In this document: positions 8,157 to 16,189 of the stretch, piece after piece | Layout: each line of letters opens with the position of its first letter | Position numbering within the stretch: position 1 is the first letter of the stretch | Source of the DNA: Halomonas sp. I5-271120 | GTDB lineage: Bacteria; Pseudomonadota; Gammaproteobacteria; Pseudomonadales; Halomonadaceae | Length of the DNA: 64,000 bases | NCBI RefSeq assembly: GCF_030553075.1 | Contig: NZ_CP130701.1 | Coordinates: forward strand, 2,666,001-2,730,000 | Direction: 5' to 3' | The notes under the pieces: model-generated | Databases searched by the model: none | What the model was told of the DNA's origin: nothing | The model's input: the letters and a program-made list of their open reading frames with translations, nothing else | Position numbers and translations under genes: made by a program

Positions 8157-10607
8157 TTAGGCCGCGTTATGCCAGGTGACGTTTTCCTTGGCGCTGGCAA
8201 AAGCGTCGAAGGCGAAGTCGTCGACGCTGAGCATCGCAAGCACCTCGGCTTCATGCAGACGCATAAAGTGGGCGTCATCGTCGCTGATCAGGCCGGCGGC
8301 CAGGGCCGCTTCGATGCGCTGTTCGGGGTGTAGCGCGTCAGAAGGCAACTCGCCCTTGGCGTAGGCCTTGTTGAGGGTGCGATAAATCGGCTCAGCACGC
8401 TCCTGCTCAACAAGCAAGGCGTTGTAGCGGGCCAGGGGGTTGTCCTGCTGGCCTTTTTCCTGAGTATCCCAGGTATGGGCGAGCAGCATGGTGCGCAGCG
8501 CCGAGTCTTGTGAGACGTTCTTGGCGATACCGCGAGTCAGCGTATCGGCCGGGCGTGCCCAACGCCGCCCCAGCGGCATCACGATGGGCTTAAGCACTCG
8601 GGCCAGAGCGCGGTTCGGCAGGTTGTCGAACAACTCGACGAAGGCCTGTTCGGCGCGCTGCAGCAGGAAGCGACAGCTGTAGTGCAAGAGTTCGTCCTCG
8701 CCTTCGACCTTATCGCCTTCGTGCCAGGACTTGAGCACCATCGAGGCCAGATAGAGGTTCGACAGGACATCGCCAAGCCTTGCCGAGAGCATCTCGCGCA
8801 GCTTGAGGCTGGCGCCGAGGCTCGCCATTGCCGCATCTGCGGCGAGGCCGAAGCCCGCCGAGAGCCTGGCAATATCCTGAGCATAAGGCGCGGCGACGGC
8901 ATCGAAGGGCACCGCCGGGCGGCCGATGCCAAGCCCCTGGGTCAGGGCACGAGCGGCGTTACCCAGGATCAGGCCGGTATGGGCGAAGAAGGCCTGGTCG
9001 AAGGCCTTGAGGTCGTCGGCGTCCTTGGCGGCCAGTTCCTCGAGCACATAGGGATGACAGCGAATCGCCCCCTGGCCGAAAATCATCAGGTTGCGGGTCA
9101 TGATGTTGGCGCCTTCCACGGTGATCGCCACCGGGTTGGCAGAGTAGCCGATGCCAATATAGTTGCTCGGTCCAAGCGTGACCGCCTTGCCGCCGTGGAT
9201 GTCCATGGCGTCGCCGAGCAGGCTGCGCTGGAACTCGGTGAGCTGGCTCTTGAGGATCGCCGAGGGTACCGCCGGCTTGTGGCCGTGGTCGATCATGTTG
9301 GCGGTCTGGCGCACCGTGGCCTGAGCGATATAGGCCATCGAAGCGATGCGGGCCAGCGGTTCCTGAACGCCTTCCATTTCCGCTACCGGGACGTTGAACT
9401 GGCGACGAATTCGGGCAAAGCCGCCGCTCCAGCCCAGAGCGTAGCGCGCGGTGCCGGTGGCGCCGGAGGGCAGGGTGATGCAGCGCCCCACCGACAGGCA
9501 CTCGACCAGCATCCGCCAGCCTTGGCCGGCCATTTCCGAGCCCCCGATGATGGTGTCCAGCGGCACGAACACATCCTTGCCCTTGATCGGGCCATTCATG
9601 AAGGGGCTGCCGATGGGGTGATGGCGGCGGCCGATCTCCATGCCGTCGGTGTCGCGGGGAATCAGCGCGCAGGTGATGCCCAGGTCCTCGTCATCACCCA
9701 GCAGGTGATCCGGGTCGAACATGCGAAACGCCAGTCCGACCACAGTGGCAATGGGCGCAAGCGTGATCCAGCGCTTCTCGAAGTTGAGCCTGAGGCCCAG
9801 CACTTCCTTGCCGTCGACGACCTGTTTGCAGACTACGCCGGTGTCCGGCAACGCGGTGGCATCTGAGCCGGCCCGCGGGCCGGTGAGCCCAAAGCAGGGA
9901 ATCTCGCGGCCGTCTGCGAGGCGCGGCAGGTAGTGATCCTTCTGGGCGTCTGTGCCGTATTTGAGCAGCAGCTCGCCCGGTCCCAGTGAGTTGGGCACGC
10001 CCACGGTGACCATCAGGGTCTCGTTGACCGCAAGCTTCTGTAACACGAGCGACTGTGCCTTGGCTGAGAAGCCCAGGCCGCCGTAAGCCTCTGGGATGAT
10101 CATGCCGAAGAAGCCTTCCTGCTTCAGATAGGCCCAAAGCTCCGGAGGCAGGTCGGCGCGTTCTCGCGCGATGTCCCAGGCGTTGCACATGCCGGCCGCC
10201 ACCGAGCACTGATGATCGAGGAAGGCCTGCTCCTTGTCTGTCAGGCCGTCGTCGGTGGTATCCAGCAGGGTCTGCCAGTCCGGCTTGCCGGAAAACAGCT
10301 CGCCGTCCCAGCCGACGCTGCCAGCCTCAAGGGCCGTGCGCTCGGTGGCCGACACCTTGGGGGCGACTCGCTTGAACATGGCGAAGAGCCGCGGCGACAG
10401 CCAGCGACGGCGCAGCGGCGGCAGACCGCATACCGCCACGCCAGCGGCTGCGATGAGAAGCACCAGGCCAAGCAGAGGTGCGCCGAGCACGAGTCCAGCG
10501 ACGCCAAGTACGGCGAGTACGCCAAGGGCCGCGAAGGCCCCGGCTTCGCGCCGCATTACTGCGATGAGGCCCGCCAGGGCCAGAACGATCAGTAAGAGGT
10601 GGATCAT
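8157..10607 (-). CDS. fadE: Acyl-CoA dehydrogenase FadE
   Basis: 816 aa, matching the long gammaproteobacterial FadE type rather than ~380-aa mitochondrial-like dehydrogenases. Residues 1 to about 65 hold two hydrophobic segments (membrane anchor). A linker follows, then the acyl-CoA dehydrogenase domain from about residue 110 to 520 (PEAYGGLGFSAKAQS, CFGLTGPRAGSDA, QFNVPVAEMEGVQEPLARIA, GANIMTRNL). The C-terminal ~280 residues are the DUF1974 domain specific to this group. It catalyses the first, FAD-dependent step of beta-oxidation. It is monocistronic, with a strong terminator downstream. No FadR site was identified in the 231-bp upstream gap. Confidence 0.93.
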   Translation of the reverse strand: MIHLLLIVLALAGLIAVMRREAGAFAALGVLAVLGVAGLVLGAPLLGLVLLIAAAGVAVCGLPPLRRRWLSPRLFAMFKRVAPKVSATERTALEAGSVGWDGELFSGKPDWQTLLDTTDDGLTDKEQAFLDHQCSVAAGMCNAWDIARERADLPPELWAYLKQEGFFGMIIPEAYGGLGFSAKAQSLVLQKLAVNETLMVTVGVPNSLGPGELLLKYGTDAQKDHYLPRLADGREIPCFGLTGPRAGSDATALPDTGVVCKQVVDGKEVLGLRLNFEKRWITLAPIATVVGLAFRMFDPDHLLGDDEDLGITCALIPRDTDGMEIGRRHHPIGSPFMNGPIKGKDVFVPLDTIIGGSEMAGQGWRMLVECLSVGRCITLPSGATGTARYALGWSGGFARIRRQFNVPVAEMEGVQEPLARIASMAYIAQATVRQTANMIDHGHKPAVPSAILKSQLTEFQRSLLGDAMDIHGGKAVTLGPSNYIGIGYSANPVAITVEGANIMTRNLMIFGQGAIRCHPYVLEELAAKDADDLKAFDQAFFAHTGLILGNAARALTQGLGIGRPAVPFDAVAAPYAQDIARLSAGFGLAADAAMASLGASLKLREMLSARLGDVLSNLYLASMVLKSWHEGDKVEGEDELLHYSCRFLLQRAEQAFVELFDNLPNRALARVLKPIVMPLGRRWARPADTLTRGIAKNVSQDSALRTMLLAHTWDTQEKGQQDNPLARYNALLVEQERAEPIYRTLNKAYAKGELPSDALHPEQRIEAALAAGLISDDDAHFMRLHEAEVLAMLSVDDFAFDAFASAKENVTWHNAA

Positions 10608-10742
10608 GGGGGAGGCTCCGTTACGATAAGTGGCAGCATTCTAACGAGCGTTTGAATTCTTGTAGCCTAGCCCATTGGTCGGCCGGCGACCAGCCCCTGA
10701 GGCGACAGGCGATATCTGGTGTGCTGTTCGTTCCGATGCACC

Positions 10743-10770
10743 AAAAAGCCCCGCAGATGCGGGGCTTTTT
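10743..10770. terminator. Bidirectional terminator between csgG and fadE
   Basis: Perfect 12-bp palindrome AAAAAGCCCCGC / GCGGGGCTTTTT with a 4-nt loop, giving A- and T-tracts on both sides. It closes the curli operon (csgG stop at 10839, reverse strand). The rest of the 231-bp gap between csgG and fadE carries no gene that I can support. Confidence 0.9.
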
Positions 10771-10838
10771 GTTTGAAGTCAGGCAGAACCACCTGCTTTG
10801 TACGTTCATGGGTGGCGAGATCACGTAAGTAGCAGCGC

Positions 10839-11714
10839 TTAGATGTCCTGTGAAGCCTGATCATGGGAGGAGGGCGGCAACCCGGCCACACGCTGTTGGA
10901 AGGTGTCGATGGCGTCTCGTCCCTGCTGAGTATCCGCGAACCCCCAGGTGTCACGCTCTGCTCCCTCAATGATGGCGGTATAGACCGCCAGTTCGATGGC
11001 CTCACGTACGGCAAGTTGCGGTGGATCGTTTCGGGTATATCCGGCTTCGAGTTCGAGGATTTCATCGGCCGCGATGTACTTGAAGACCGACCCCTGAACC
11101 AGAACAGAGTAAATCTTCTTGGTGGTGGTAATGCTGTTGAGGATGCGCCCCGTCTGCACGCTCACCAAGCGTAGGTTGATGGTGACCAGATCGGTGCGGT
11201 ATTCGGAGTTGACCCCTATGCCCAGGTATCGTGCGCCCGCACCGCCAGTCGATAAATTGGTTTCATAGGCAATAATGCCACCCTCGATAATAACGCCAGC
11301 AAAGGTCAGAGGGGGCAAGGGCGCAGCCGCCTGGCCATTGAACTGCTGGCGAGTGGCTTGTATGACCTGGCGCTCGCGTAGCAGGTTGGGGAGCCCCCGT
11401 CGTTCGACAACATTAAACCACTGGCCTTGCCCGGCATCGGCGAGCACATCGACAAGAATGGCATCGGCTCCCTGAGTCACTGCACGGGAGTATTCCGCAA
11501 AGCCTTCATTCGGCTTGTATTGTCCGGTCAGGTCAGAAAACTCATAGACCGCGATGTCGACTGGCCTGGCCGCCGCTGGCAGGTTCTTGAGCAGTGAAGA
11601 TGTGCTGGTTTCACTGACGTAGGATGCGGGCTCTGACATCGGGCCAGGGGTCGATACACACCCGGACAGTATAATGCTTGCCAGTATGCATAGGGCTTGA
11701 GTGAGACTTTTCAT
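10839..11714 (-). CDS. csgG: Curli secretion channel lipoprotein CsgG
   Basis: 291 aa from ATG 11714, with AGGGAA upstream. A lipoprotein signal ends in the lipobox ILSGC (Cys near residue 18). The CsgG family core is visible: VAVYEFSDLTGQYKPN-like PVDIAVYEFSDLTGQ, WFNVVERRGLPNLLRERQ, and the transmembrane-hairpin region around GGAGARYLGIGVNSEYRTD. CsgG forms a nonameric outer-membrane pore that exports curlin subunits. It is the last gene of the curli operon, 25 bp after csgF. The open frame upstream to 11789 overlaps csgF and is not needed. Confidence 0.93.
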   Translation of the reverse strand: MKSLTQALCILASIILSGCVSTPGPMSEPASYVSETSTSSLLKNLPAAARPVDIAVYEFSDLTGQYKPNEGFAEYSRAVTQGADAILVDVLADAGQGQWFNVVERRGLPNLLRERQVIQATRQQFNGQAAAPLPPLTFAGVIIEGGIIAYETNLSTGGAGARYLGIGVNSEYRTDLVTINLRLVSVQTGRILNSITTTKKIYSVLVQGSVFKYIAADEILELEAGYTRNDPPQLAVREAIELAVYTAIIEGAERDTWGFADTQQGRDAIDTFQQRVAGLPPSSHDQASQDI

Positions 11715-11739
11715 GATATTCCCTGCGCGAGAATGCTGA

Positions 11740-12186
11740 TTAATTAGTATTGGGCTTAGGAATGTCAAAGGAATTGGTGGTGATGCCATCCGATACTTTT
11801 ACATAAACACGGTTATTGACTGTTTCATATGTCACCGTGGCGCCATTCAATCTGAAGGTGCCGGAAGGTGGAGCACCATCGTCAAAGATTGCTGCTTTTA
11901 GCTGTGAGGATGCGCCGGAAATCATGGTGTTTTGCATTGAAGATACAAACTGATCCGCAGCCGTTTCCTCCGCGAAAAGTGAGTCAAGGTTGCTGCCATC
12001 ATCTTTGTACTGGTTTTGTATGTCAGCCATTTGCAGCAGATGAGTGCTGTTGAAGGGGTCGCCGCCAAACGAAGGATTGATGGGGCGGTAGGTAAGATCA
12101 CCTGCGTAAACACTAACCGGGAAAAACAAAGTAGCTGCCGCCATCATAGTAAGGGCTGATATGGCGAGTGGCGTGGTGGTCTTCAT
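11740..12186 (-). CDS. csgF: Curli assembly protein CsgF
   Basis: 148 aa with a signal peptide (SALTMMAAATLFFPVSVYA). The mature N-terminus GDLTYRPINPSFGGDPFN is the CsgF signature, the segment that inserts in the CsgG pore. The rest matches the CsgF neck/head, with FRLNGATVTYETVNNRVYVKVSDG near the C-terminus. CsgF anchors the CsgB nucleator and caps the CsgG channel on the cell surface. It lies between csgB and csgG on the reverse strand. Confidence 0.92.
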   Translation of the reverse strand: MKTTTPLAISALTMMAAATLFFPVSVYAGDLTYRPINPSFGGDPFNSTHLLQMADIQNQYKDDGSNLDSLFAEETAADQFVSSMQNTMISGASSQLKAAIFDDGAPPSGTFRLNGATVTYETVNNRVYVKVSDGITTNSFDIPKPNTN

Positions 12187-12213
12187 TTTAGTATCTTCCT
12201 ATAATAATAATTT

Positions 12214-12783
12214 TCAGTTGGCTATTGTTTTTGTCAGGCGCCCTTTGGGGGTGTCGAGGATGACCTGTGCTTCTCGCTGGTTCCCCGTATAAAGTAGTGG
12301 CTGTTGCTGGCCACTCTGACCGGTGCCTCGCTGAAAGTGGAAGATGACTTTATTGCTACCTACCACCTGGATATCCGAATCTAGGTAATTGCCACGTTGA
12401 TCAACGGAAATGGCATTGCGTTGCCCTGCAAGCGCTATGTCCGAGGTGTTGCCTACTCCTTGCTGCTGCTGCAGGGTGATATTTGCCCTTCCCATGGCGA
12501 CGACTGAAAGACGATTATCTCTTCCCTGCTGATTAGCGATAGAAAGAGTACCATGCGTGTTTTGTTCTGATACTTTAGATAACGCTAAACGGTCAATGTC
12601 CAAGGAGCCGAGCTGGCCAGTTCCAGGTGTTGAAAAGTTAGCGACTTGACGATCATTGTCTTGTGCCTGTGCATCACTTGTTGTCACTTGGGTAATGAAA
12701 GCGCTGCTGTCGCTTGCTGATGCAAGTGCTGGTAAAAAGGTAAATACCAGTGCAGTGAGATAATAGGAGAGTATTGATCGCAT
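12214..12783 (-). CDS. csgB: Curlin minor subunit / nucleator, CsgB-like
   Basis: 189 aa with a signal peptide ending near ALASA. The middle carries three ~22-residue curlin repeats (beginning QGRDNRLSVVAM, QGVGNTSDIALA, RGNYLDSDIQVV), each built from two half-repeats with Asn/Gln ladder positions. The repeats are more hydrophobic and less regular than in CsgA, and the C-terminus is non-repeat and basic (DTPKGRLTKT). This fits a surface-anchored nucleator. The position next to csgF supports CsgB; a second major subunit cannot be excluded. Confidence 0.8.
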   Translation of the reverse strand: MRSILSYYLTALVFTFLPALASASDSSAFITQVTTSDAQAQDNDRQVANFSTPGTGQLGSLDIDRLALSKVSEQNTHGTLSIANQQGRDNRLSVVAMGRANITLQQQQGVGNTSDIALAGQRNAISVDQRGNYLDSDIQVVGSNKVIFHFQRGTGQSGQQQPLLYTGNQREAQVILDTPKGRLTKTIAN

Positions 12784-12834
12784 GGCATTTACCTTTTTAG
12801 TTGGTACGTTAGCAGGTGGCTCTATTGCCTGATG

Positions 12835-13212
12835 CTACATTGGGCTAACGATTTCCTTTGCCTCACATGAGGTCCCTGTCAACCGCTCAGTGACGCGTAA
12901 ATGAAATTCGAGCCAACCTGTTTTAGCCAGTCTGTGAATTGTCTGTGCAGTAGTAGCGGACTCACCGGGTAGCAGTGAAATGGAACCGGATTGTTCACTT
13001 GTTCCGGAGCCGGCGGCATCAATTTTTAGTGCCCTAAGGACATAGTCGGCACGGGTTGGCTTGTTAGCCTCGATGACGCTTGTTGCCCTTACGGTTTCGC
13101 CGTCACGCTCGATGACGACTCTACAATTGAGCTGTGTAAAAACTTGCTGAGCCATGAGCGAAGGAGAAACACTGAAAGTGATAATGCCAGCGATAAGCGC
13201 CTTCGATAGCAT
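12835..13212 (-). CDS. CsgH/CsgC-like periplasmic curli chaperone
   Basis: 125 aa from ATG 13212, with signal peptide MLSKALIAGIITFSVSPSLMA. The mature ~100 residues look like the small Ig-like CsgC/CsgH fold: NCRVVIERDGETVRATSVIEA, then G-x-G-x-S-x-Q-S-G-S-I-S-L-x-P-G-E, then a beta-strand rich end. Proteins of this type keep curlin unfolded in the periplasm and block premature amyloid formation. An upstream ATG (13251) lacks a signal peptide directly after it. The gene sits between csgA and csgB; the family call is by pattern and position. Confidence 0.65.
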   Translation of the reverse strand: MLSKALIAGIITFSVSPSLMAQQVFTQLNCRVVIERDGETVRATSVIEANKPTRADYVLRALKIDAAGSGTSEQSGSISLLPGESATTAQTIHRLAKTGWLEFHLRVTERLTGTSCEAKEIVSPM

Positions 13213-13274
13213 TCTCGAGCGCCTGATGTTCCATTCTGTAATGTGGGGCATCAATTATCGCACCTTGAGAAAAC

Positions 13275-13298
13275 CCGGGCACCCTATTGGGTGCCCGG
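13275..13298 (-). terminator. Attenuating hairpin between csgA and the csgH-like gene
   Basis: Perfect 10-bp inverted repeat CCGGGCACCC / GGGTGCCCGG with a 4-nt loop. On the reverse strand it is followed by GTTTTCT. It sits 27 bp after the csgA stop and 63 bp before the next start, so it probably truncates most transcripts and gives csgA a higher mRNA level than the rest of the operon. Confidence 0.75.
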
Positions 13299-13324
13299 CA
13301 GTTCTTATATGTGGCAGCCCTGGG

Positions 13325-13963
13325 TCAGTGCTGAGTCACATGGGCGCGGTTTCCGGTACCGGCTTGGCTCAGCTGTGCCATATTATCATTGCCATGCTGG
13401 TGCGAAACGATAAGGTTATGGCTACCAACCTGATATGAGGTCAGCATGTTGTCGGTGCCGAACTGCTTGGCAGTAAGGCTGTTGCTATCTACGAGCTGAA
13501 CTGCTTCGATGGTGTTATCATCGCCGCGCTGCTCTGCATTAATATCGTTGCGGTAACCACTTTGAGTCGCGTTAATCAGGTTGTTGTCACCGATTTGCTT
13601 GGTGTTAGATTCGTTATCGACCCAATATTGAGCGACGTTAGTCTGGTTACCATCGCCTTTTTGGTAGGTGTTTGAATCGTTGCCGTAGCCGACTTGGTCG
13701 ATGTCTGCGCGGTTATAGTTACCATCTTGCATGAATCGGTCGATGCCGTTGTAACTACCAGACTGGTCTAGGTCTGCGTAGTTGCTGCGACCATCCTGAG
13801 TGGCCGCATAACGGGACCCGCCGATGGTGTTTCCGTATCCGCTTTGATCTGAGTAAAAGCTGTTACTAACGCCGAGCTGATCCATATAGACTTCATTGCT
13901 ATCCGCCAGGACCGGAGTAGACATGATGGCCATAATGCTTGCGGAGAGGAGAAGTTTCTTCAT
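13325..13963 (-). CDS. csgA: Major curlin subunit CsgA
   Basis: 212 aa from ATG 13963, with AAGGGTG upstream. Signal peptide MKKLLLSASIMAIMSTPVLA. Nearly the whole mature protein is a ladder of about seventeen 11-residue half-repeats of the form xGxxNxxxxxQ, for example DGRSNYADLDQ, KGDGNQTNVAQ, IGDNNLINATQ, AGTGNRAHVTQ, equal to about eight full curlin repeats. Only two units deviate in length (near residues 40-70). Strongly acidic and Asn/Gln-rich. It is the extracellular amyloid subunit of curli, secreted through CsgG. Confidence 0.92.
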   Translation of the reverse strand: MKKLLLSASIMAIMSTPVLADSNEVYMDQLGVSNSFYSDQSGYGNTIGGSRYAATQDGRSNYADLDQSGSYNGIDRFMQDGNYNRADIDQVGYGNDSNTYQKGDGNQTNVAQYWVDNESNTKQIGDNNLINATQSGYRNDINAEQRGDDNTIEAVQLVDSNSLTAKQFGTDNMLTSYQVGSHNLIVSHQHGNDNMAQLSQAGTGNRAHVTQH

Positions 13964-14120
13964 TTTTATCACCCTTGCTGTAAAACGATGAGATATCGTC
14001 GTAATTCCATCCACTGGCTCGACGATGGAGTGAGCAGATACGTTTGGTAACGTTTGTTTACGCTCGGACTCATACTGGCACTCGCCGGGTAGAGCGTCAA
14101 TTTCTAGATGATGTGGTTTT

Positions 14121-14163
14121 TCTAATACATTAATATATTAGAAACCTAATACTGAAAGTATTA
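14121..14163. promoter_or_regulatory. Two AT-rich dyads upstream of csgA
   Basis: In the 370-bp gap between csgA and betA there are two adjacent inverted repeats: TCTAATA-N8-TATTAGA (14121-14142) and TAATACT-GAA-AGTATTA (14147-14163). They lie about 160-200 bp upstream of csgA in an AT-rich patch and could be operators for the missing CsgD-type activator or another regulator. This is inference from symmetry alone. The rest of the gap holds the betA terminator and no supported gene. Confidence 0.35.
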
Positions 14164-14272
14164 ATCAACTAATCAGATGAAAGGTGAGAATGCTGCGAGT
14201 GTGTTGTGCTCTTGGTAGCTTTTTTGAGGCGAGGTGTGGCAGGTGGGGACTCATTGAAAAGAAGCAAAAAAT

Positions 14273-14303
14273 AAGCCCCGGCAGGCCTAACCTTCCGGGG
14301 CTT
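14273..14303 (-). terminator. Terminator of betA
   Basis: Inverted repeat AAGCCCCGG / CCGGGGCTT with a 13-nt loop, followed on the reverse strand by ATTTTTTG. It lies 31 bp after the betA stop. Confidence 0.85.
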
Positions 14304-14333
14304 TTAGACACATGCATGGCTAACGCTTCGGCG

Positions 14334-16025
14334 CTATTTCAAGCGATATTTGGGCGCTGCCTGGGCCGGTGTATCTTCAGCGACGTAGTAGGGCGCTTCG
14401 GAGCGGCTCAGGGGCGCACGGCCACGGATCTTGTCGGCCATTTTTTCGGCCAGCATGATCGTCGGCGCGTTGAGGTTGCCTGTGGGGATCAGCGGGAACA
14501 GCGAAGCGTCCACCACCCGCAGACCCTCGAGGCCGTGTACGCGGCCGGCGCCATCGACCACGGCGTCCTCGCCTTCGCCCATGCGGCAGGTGCCACAGGG
14601 GTGGTAGGCGGTCTCGGCATGTTCGCGCACGAAGGCGTCAAGCTCGGCATCGGACTGCACGTCTGGGCCAGGGGCTAACTCGCGACCACGGAACTCGTCC
14701 ATGGCAGGCTGGGCGATGATCTCGCGAGTCAGGCGGATGGCGTCACGGAACTCCTGCCAGTCCTTGTCGGTGGACATGTAGTTGAACAGGATGCTCGGCG
14801 CGGCCTTGGGGTCGCGAGAGGTCAACTGCACGCGACCGCGGCTTTCCGAACGCATTGAGCCGACATGCGCCTGGAAACCGTGGGCCTGAATGGCGCTGGT
14901 GCCGTTATAGTTGATGGCAATCGGCAGGAAGTGGTACTGCAGGTTCGGCCACTTCTCGTCATCGCTTGAACGGATGAAACCGGCCGCCTCGAACTGGTTG
15001 CTGGCGCCAATGCCGGTGCCATTGAGCATCCACTCCAGGCCGATCTTCGGCTGGTTGTACCATTTCAGCGCCGGGTACAGGGAGATCGGCTTCTTGCACT
15101 CGTACTGGATGTACATCTCCAGGTGGTCCTGGAGGTTCTCGCCCACGCCCTTGAGGTCATGAACCACGGGGATATCGAACTGCTTGAGCAGTTCGGCATT
15201 GCCGACGCCGGAGCGCTGAAGCAGCTGCGGCGATGCGATGGCACCGGAGCACACCAGAACCTCGCGATGGGCGCGAACCTCAATGGTCTGGTCCTTGTGC
15301 TGGTAGCTGACGCCCACCGCACGCTTGCCCTCGAAGAGAATACGATCGGTGGTGGCCCGGGTGACGATGGTCAGGTTGGAACGCTGTTTGGCGGTGTCCA
15401 GGTAACCGCGGGCGGTGGAAGCGCGACGCCCCTTGGGGGTTACGAAACGGTCCATCGGGCCGAAGCCTTCCTGCTGGTAGCCGTTGACGTCCTCGGTACG
15501 CGGATAGCCGGCCTCGACACCGGCATCGATGAAGGCGTGATAGAGCGGATTATTGCCTTTCTTCGGGGTTGCCACTGCGACCGGGCCGTCACCGCCGTGG
15601 TAGTCGTTGGGGCCGATATCACGGGTCTCGGCCTTGCGGAAGTAAGGCAGGCAGTCGGCGTAGGTCCAGTCCTGGAGGCCGGCACCCTTGGCCCAGTTAT
15701 CATAGTCAAGGGCGTTGCCGCGGATGTAGCACATGCCGTTGATCAGTGAGGAGCCGCCGAGGCCCTTGCCACGACCGCATTCCATGCGACGGTTGTCCAT
15801 GTGCGGCTCGGGGTCGGTCTCAAAGGCCCAGTTGTACCGCTTACCCTGAAGCGGGTAAGCGAGAGCCGCCGGCATCTGAGTGCGGAAGTCGAAGCGATGA
15901 TCCTTGCCACCGGCTTCGAGTAGCAGCACCGAGACGTTGGCGTCCTCGGTCAGTCGGGTGGCGAGCACATTGCCGGCTGAGCCAGCGCCAACGATGATGT
16001 AATCGAACTCTTTAGGCTGTGTCAT
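14334..16025 (-). CDS. betA: Choline dehydrogenase BetA
   Basis: 563 aa from ATG 16025, with AGGAGGG upstream. It is a GMC oxidoreductase: the FAD-binding motif [16 protein letters not shown] is at the N-terminus, [20 protein letters not shown] is GMC signature 1, and the active-site [10 protein letters not shown] (His) and [13 protein letters not shown] are near the C-terminus. It oxidises choline to betaine aldehyde at the membrane, the first step of glycine betaine synthesis for osmoprotection. It is the last gene of betIBA, 164 bp after betB, with a hairpin in the gap. Confidence 0.95.
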   Translation of the reverse strand: MTQPKEFDYIIVGAGSAGNVLATRLTEDANVSVLLLEAGGKDHRFDFRTQMPAALAYPLQGKRYNWAFETDPEPHMDNRRMECGRGKGLGGSSLINGMCYIRGNALDYDNWAKGAGLQDWTYADCLPYFRKAETRDIGPNDYHGGDGPVAVATPKKGNNPLYHAFIDAGVEAGYPRTEDVNGYQQEGFGPMDRFVTPKGRRASTARGYLDTAKQRSNLTIVTRATTDRILFEGKRAVGVSYQHKDQTIEVRAHREVLVCSGAIASPQLLQRSGVGNAELLKQFDIPVVHDLKGVGENLQDHLEMYIQYECKKPISLYPALKWYNQPKIGLEWMLNGTGIGASNQFEAAGFIRSSDDEKWPNLQYHFLPIAINYNGTSAIQAHGFQAHVGSMRSESRGRVQLTSRDPKAAPSILFNYMSTDKDWQEFRDAIRLTREIIAQPAMDEFRGRELAPGPDVQSDAELDAFVREHAETAYHPCGTCRMGEGEDAVVDGAGRVHGLEGLRVVDASLFPLIPTGNLNAPTIMLAEKMADKIRGRAPLSRSEAPYYVAEDTPAQAAPKYRLK

Positions 16026-16123
16026 CGACAAGCCCTCCTGATTCAGTGAATGGGGGTGGTGAACGTAACGCTTGGGTGATGTGCGCAAACGGCGGCGTCA
16101 CGGTGATGAGACGCAAGATGCCG

Positions 16124-16148
16124 TGCCATGCCCCATCGGGGCATGGCA
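16124..16148. terminator. Hairpin between betB and betA
   Basis: Perfect 11-bp inverted repeat TGCCATGCCCC / GGGGCATGGCA with a 3-nt loop and no T-tract. Likely an intercistronic mRNA-stabilising stem-loop rather than a terminator. Confidence 0.5.
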
Positions 16149-16189
16149 GGCGGTAGTGGTGCCGTTTCCGGGATTACGTCAGAGGCGTA

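Noticed and set aside
8682..9866. 394-aa plus-strand ORF antisense to fadE
   Set aside because: Shadow frame of the strongly conserved fadE; no start signal or family pattern.
14184..14678. 164-aa plus-strand ORF overlapping the betA 3' end
   Set aside because: It lies mostly antisense to betA, crosses the betA terminator, and shows no family resemblance.
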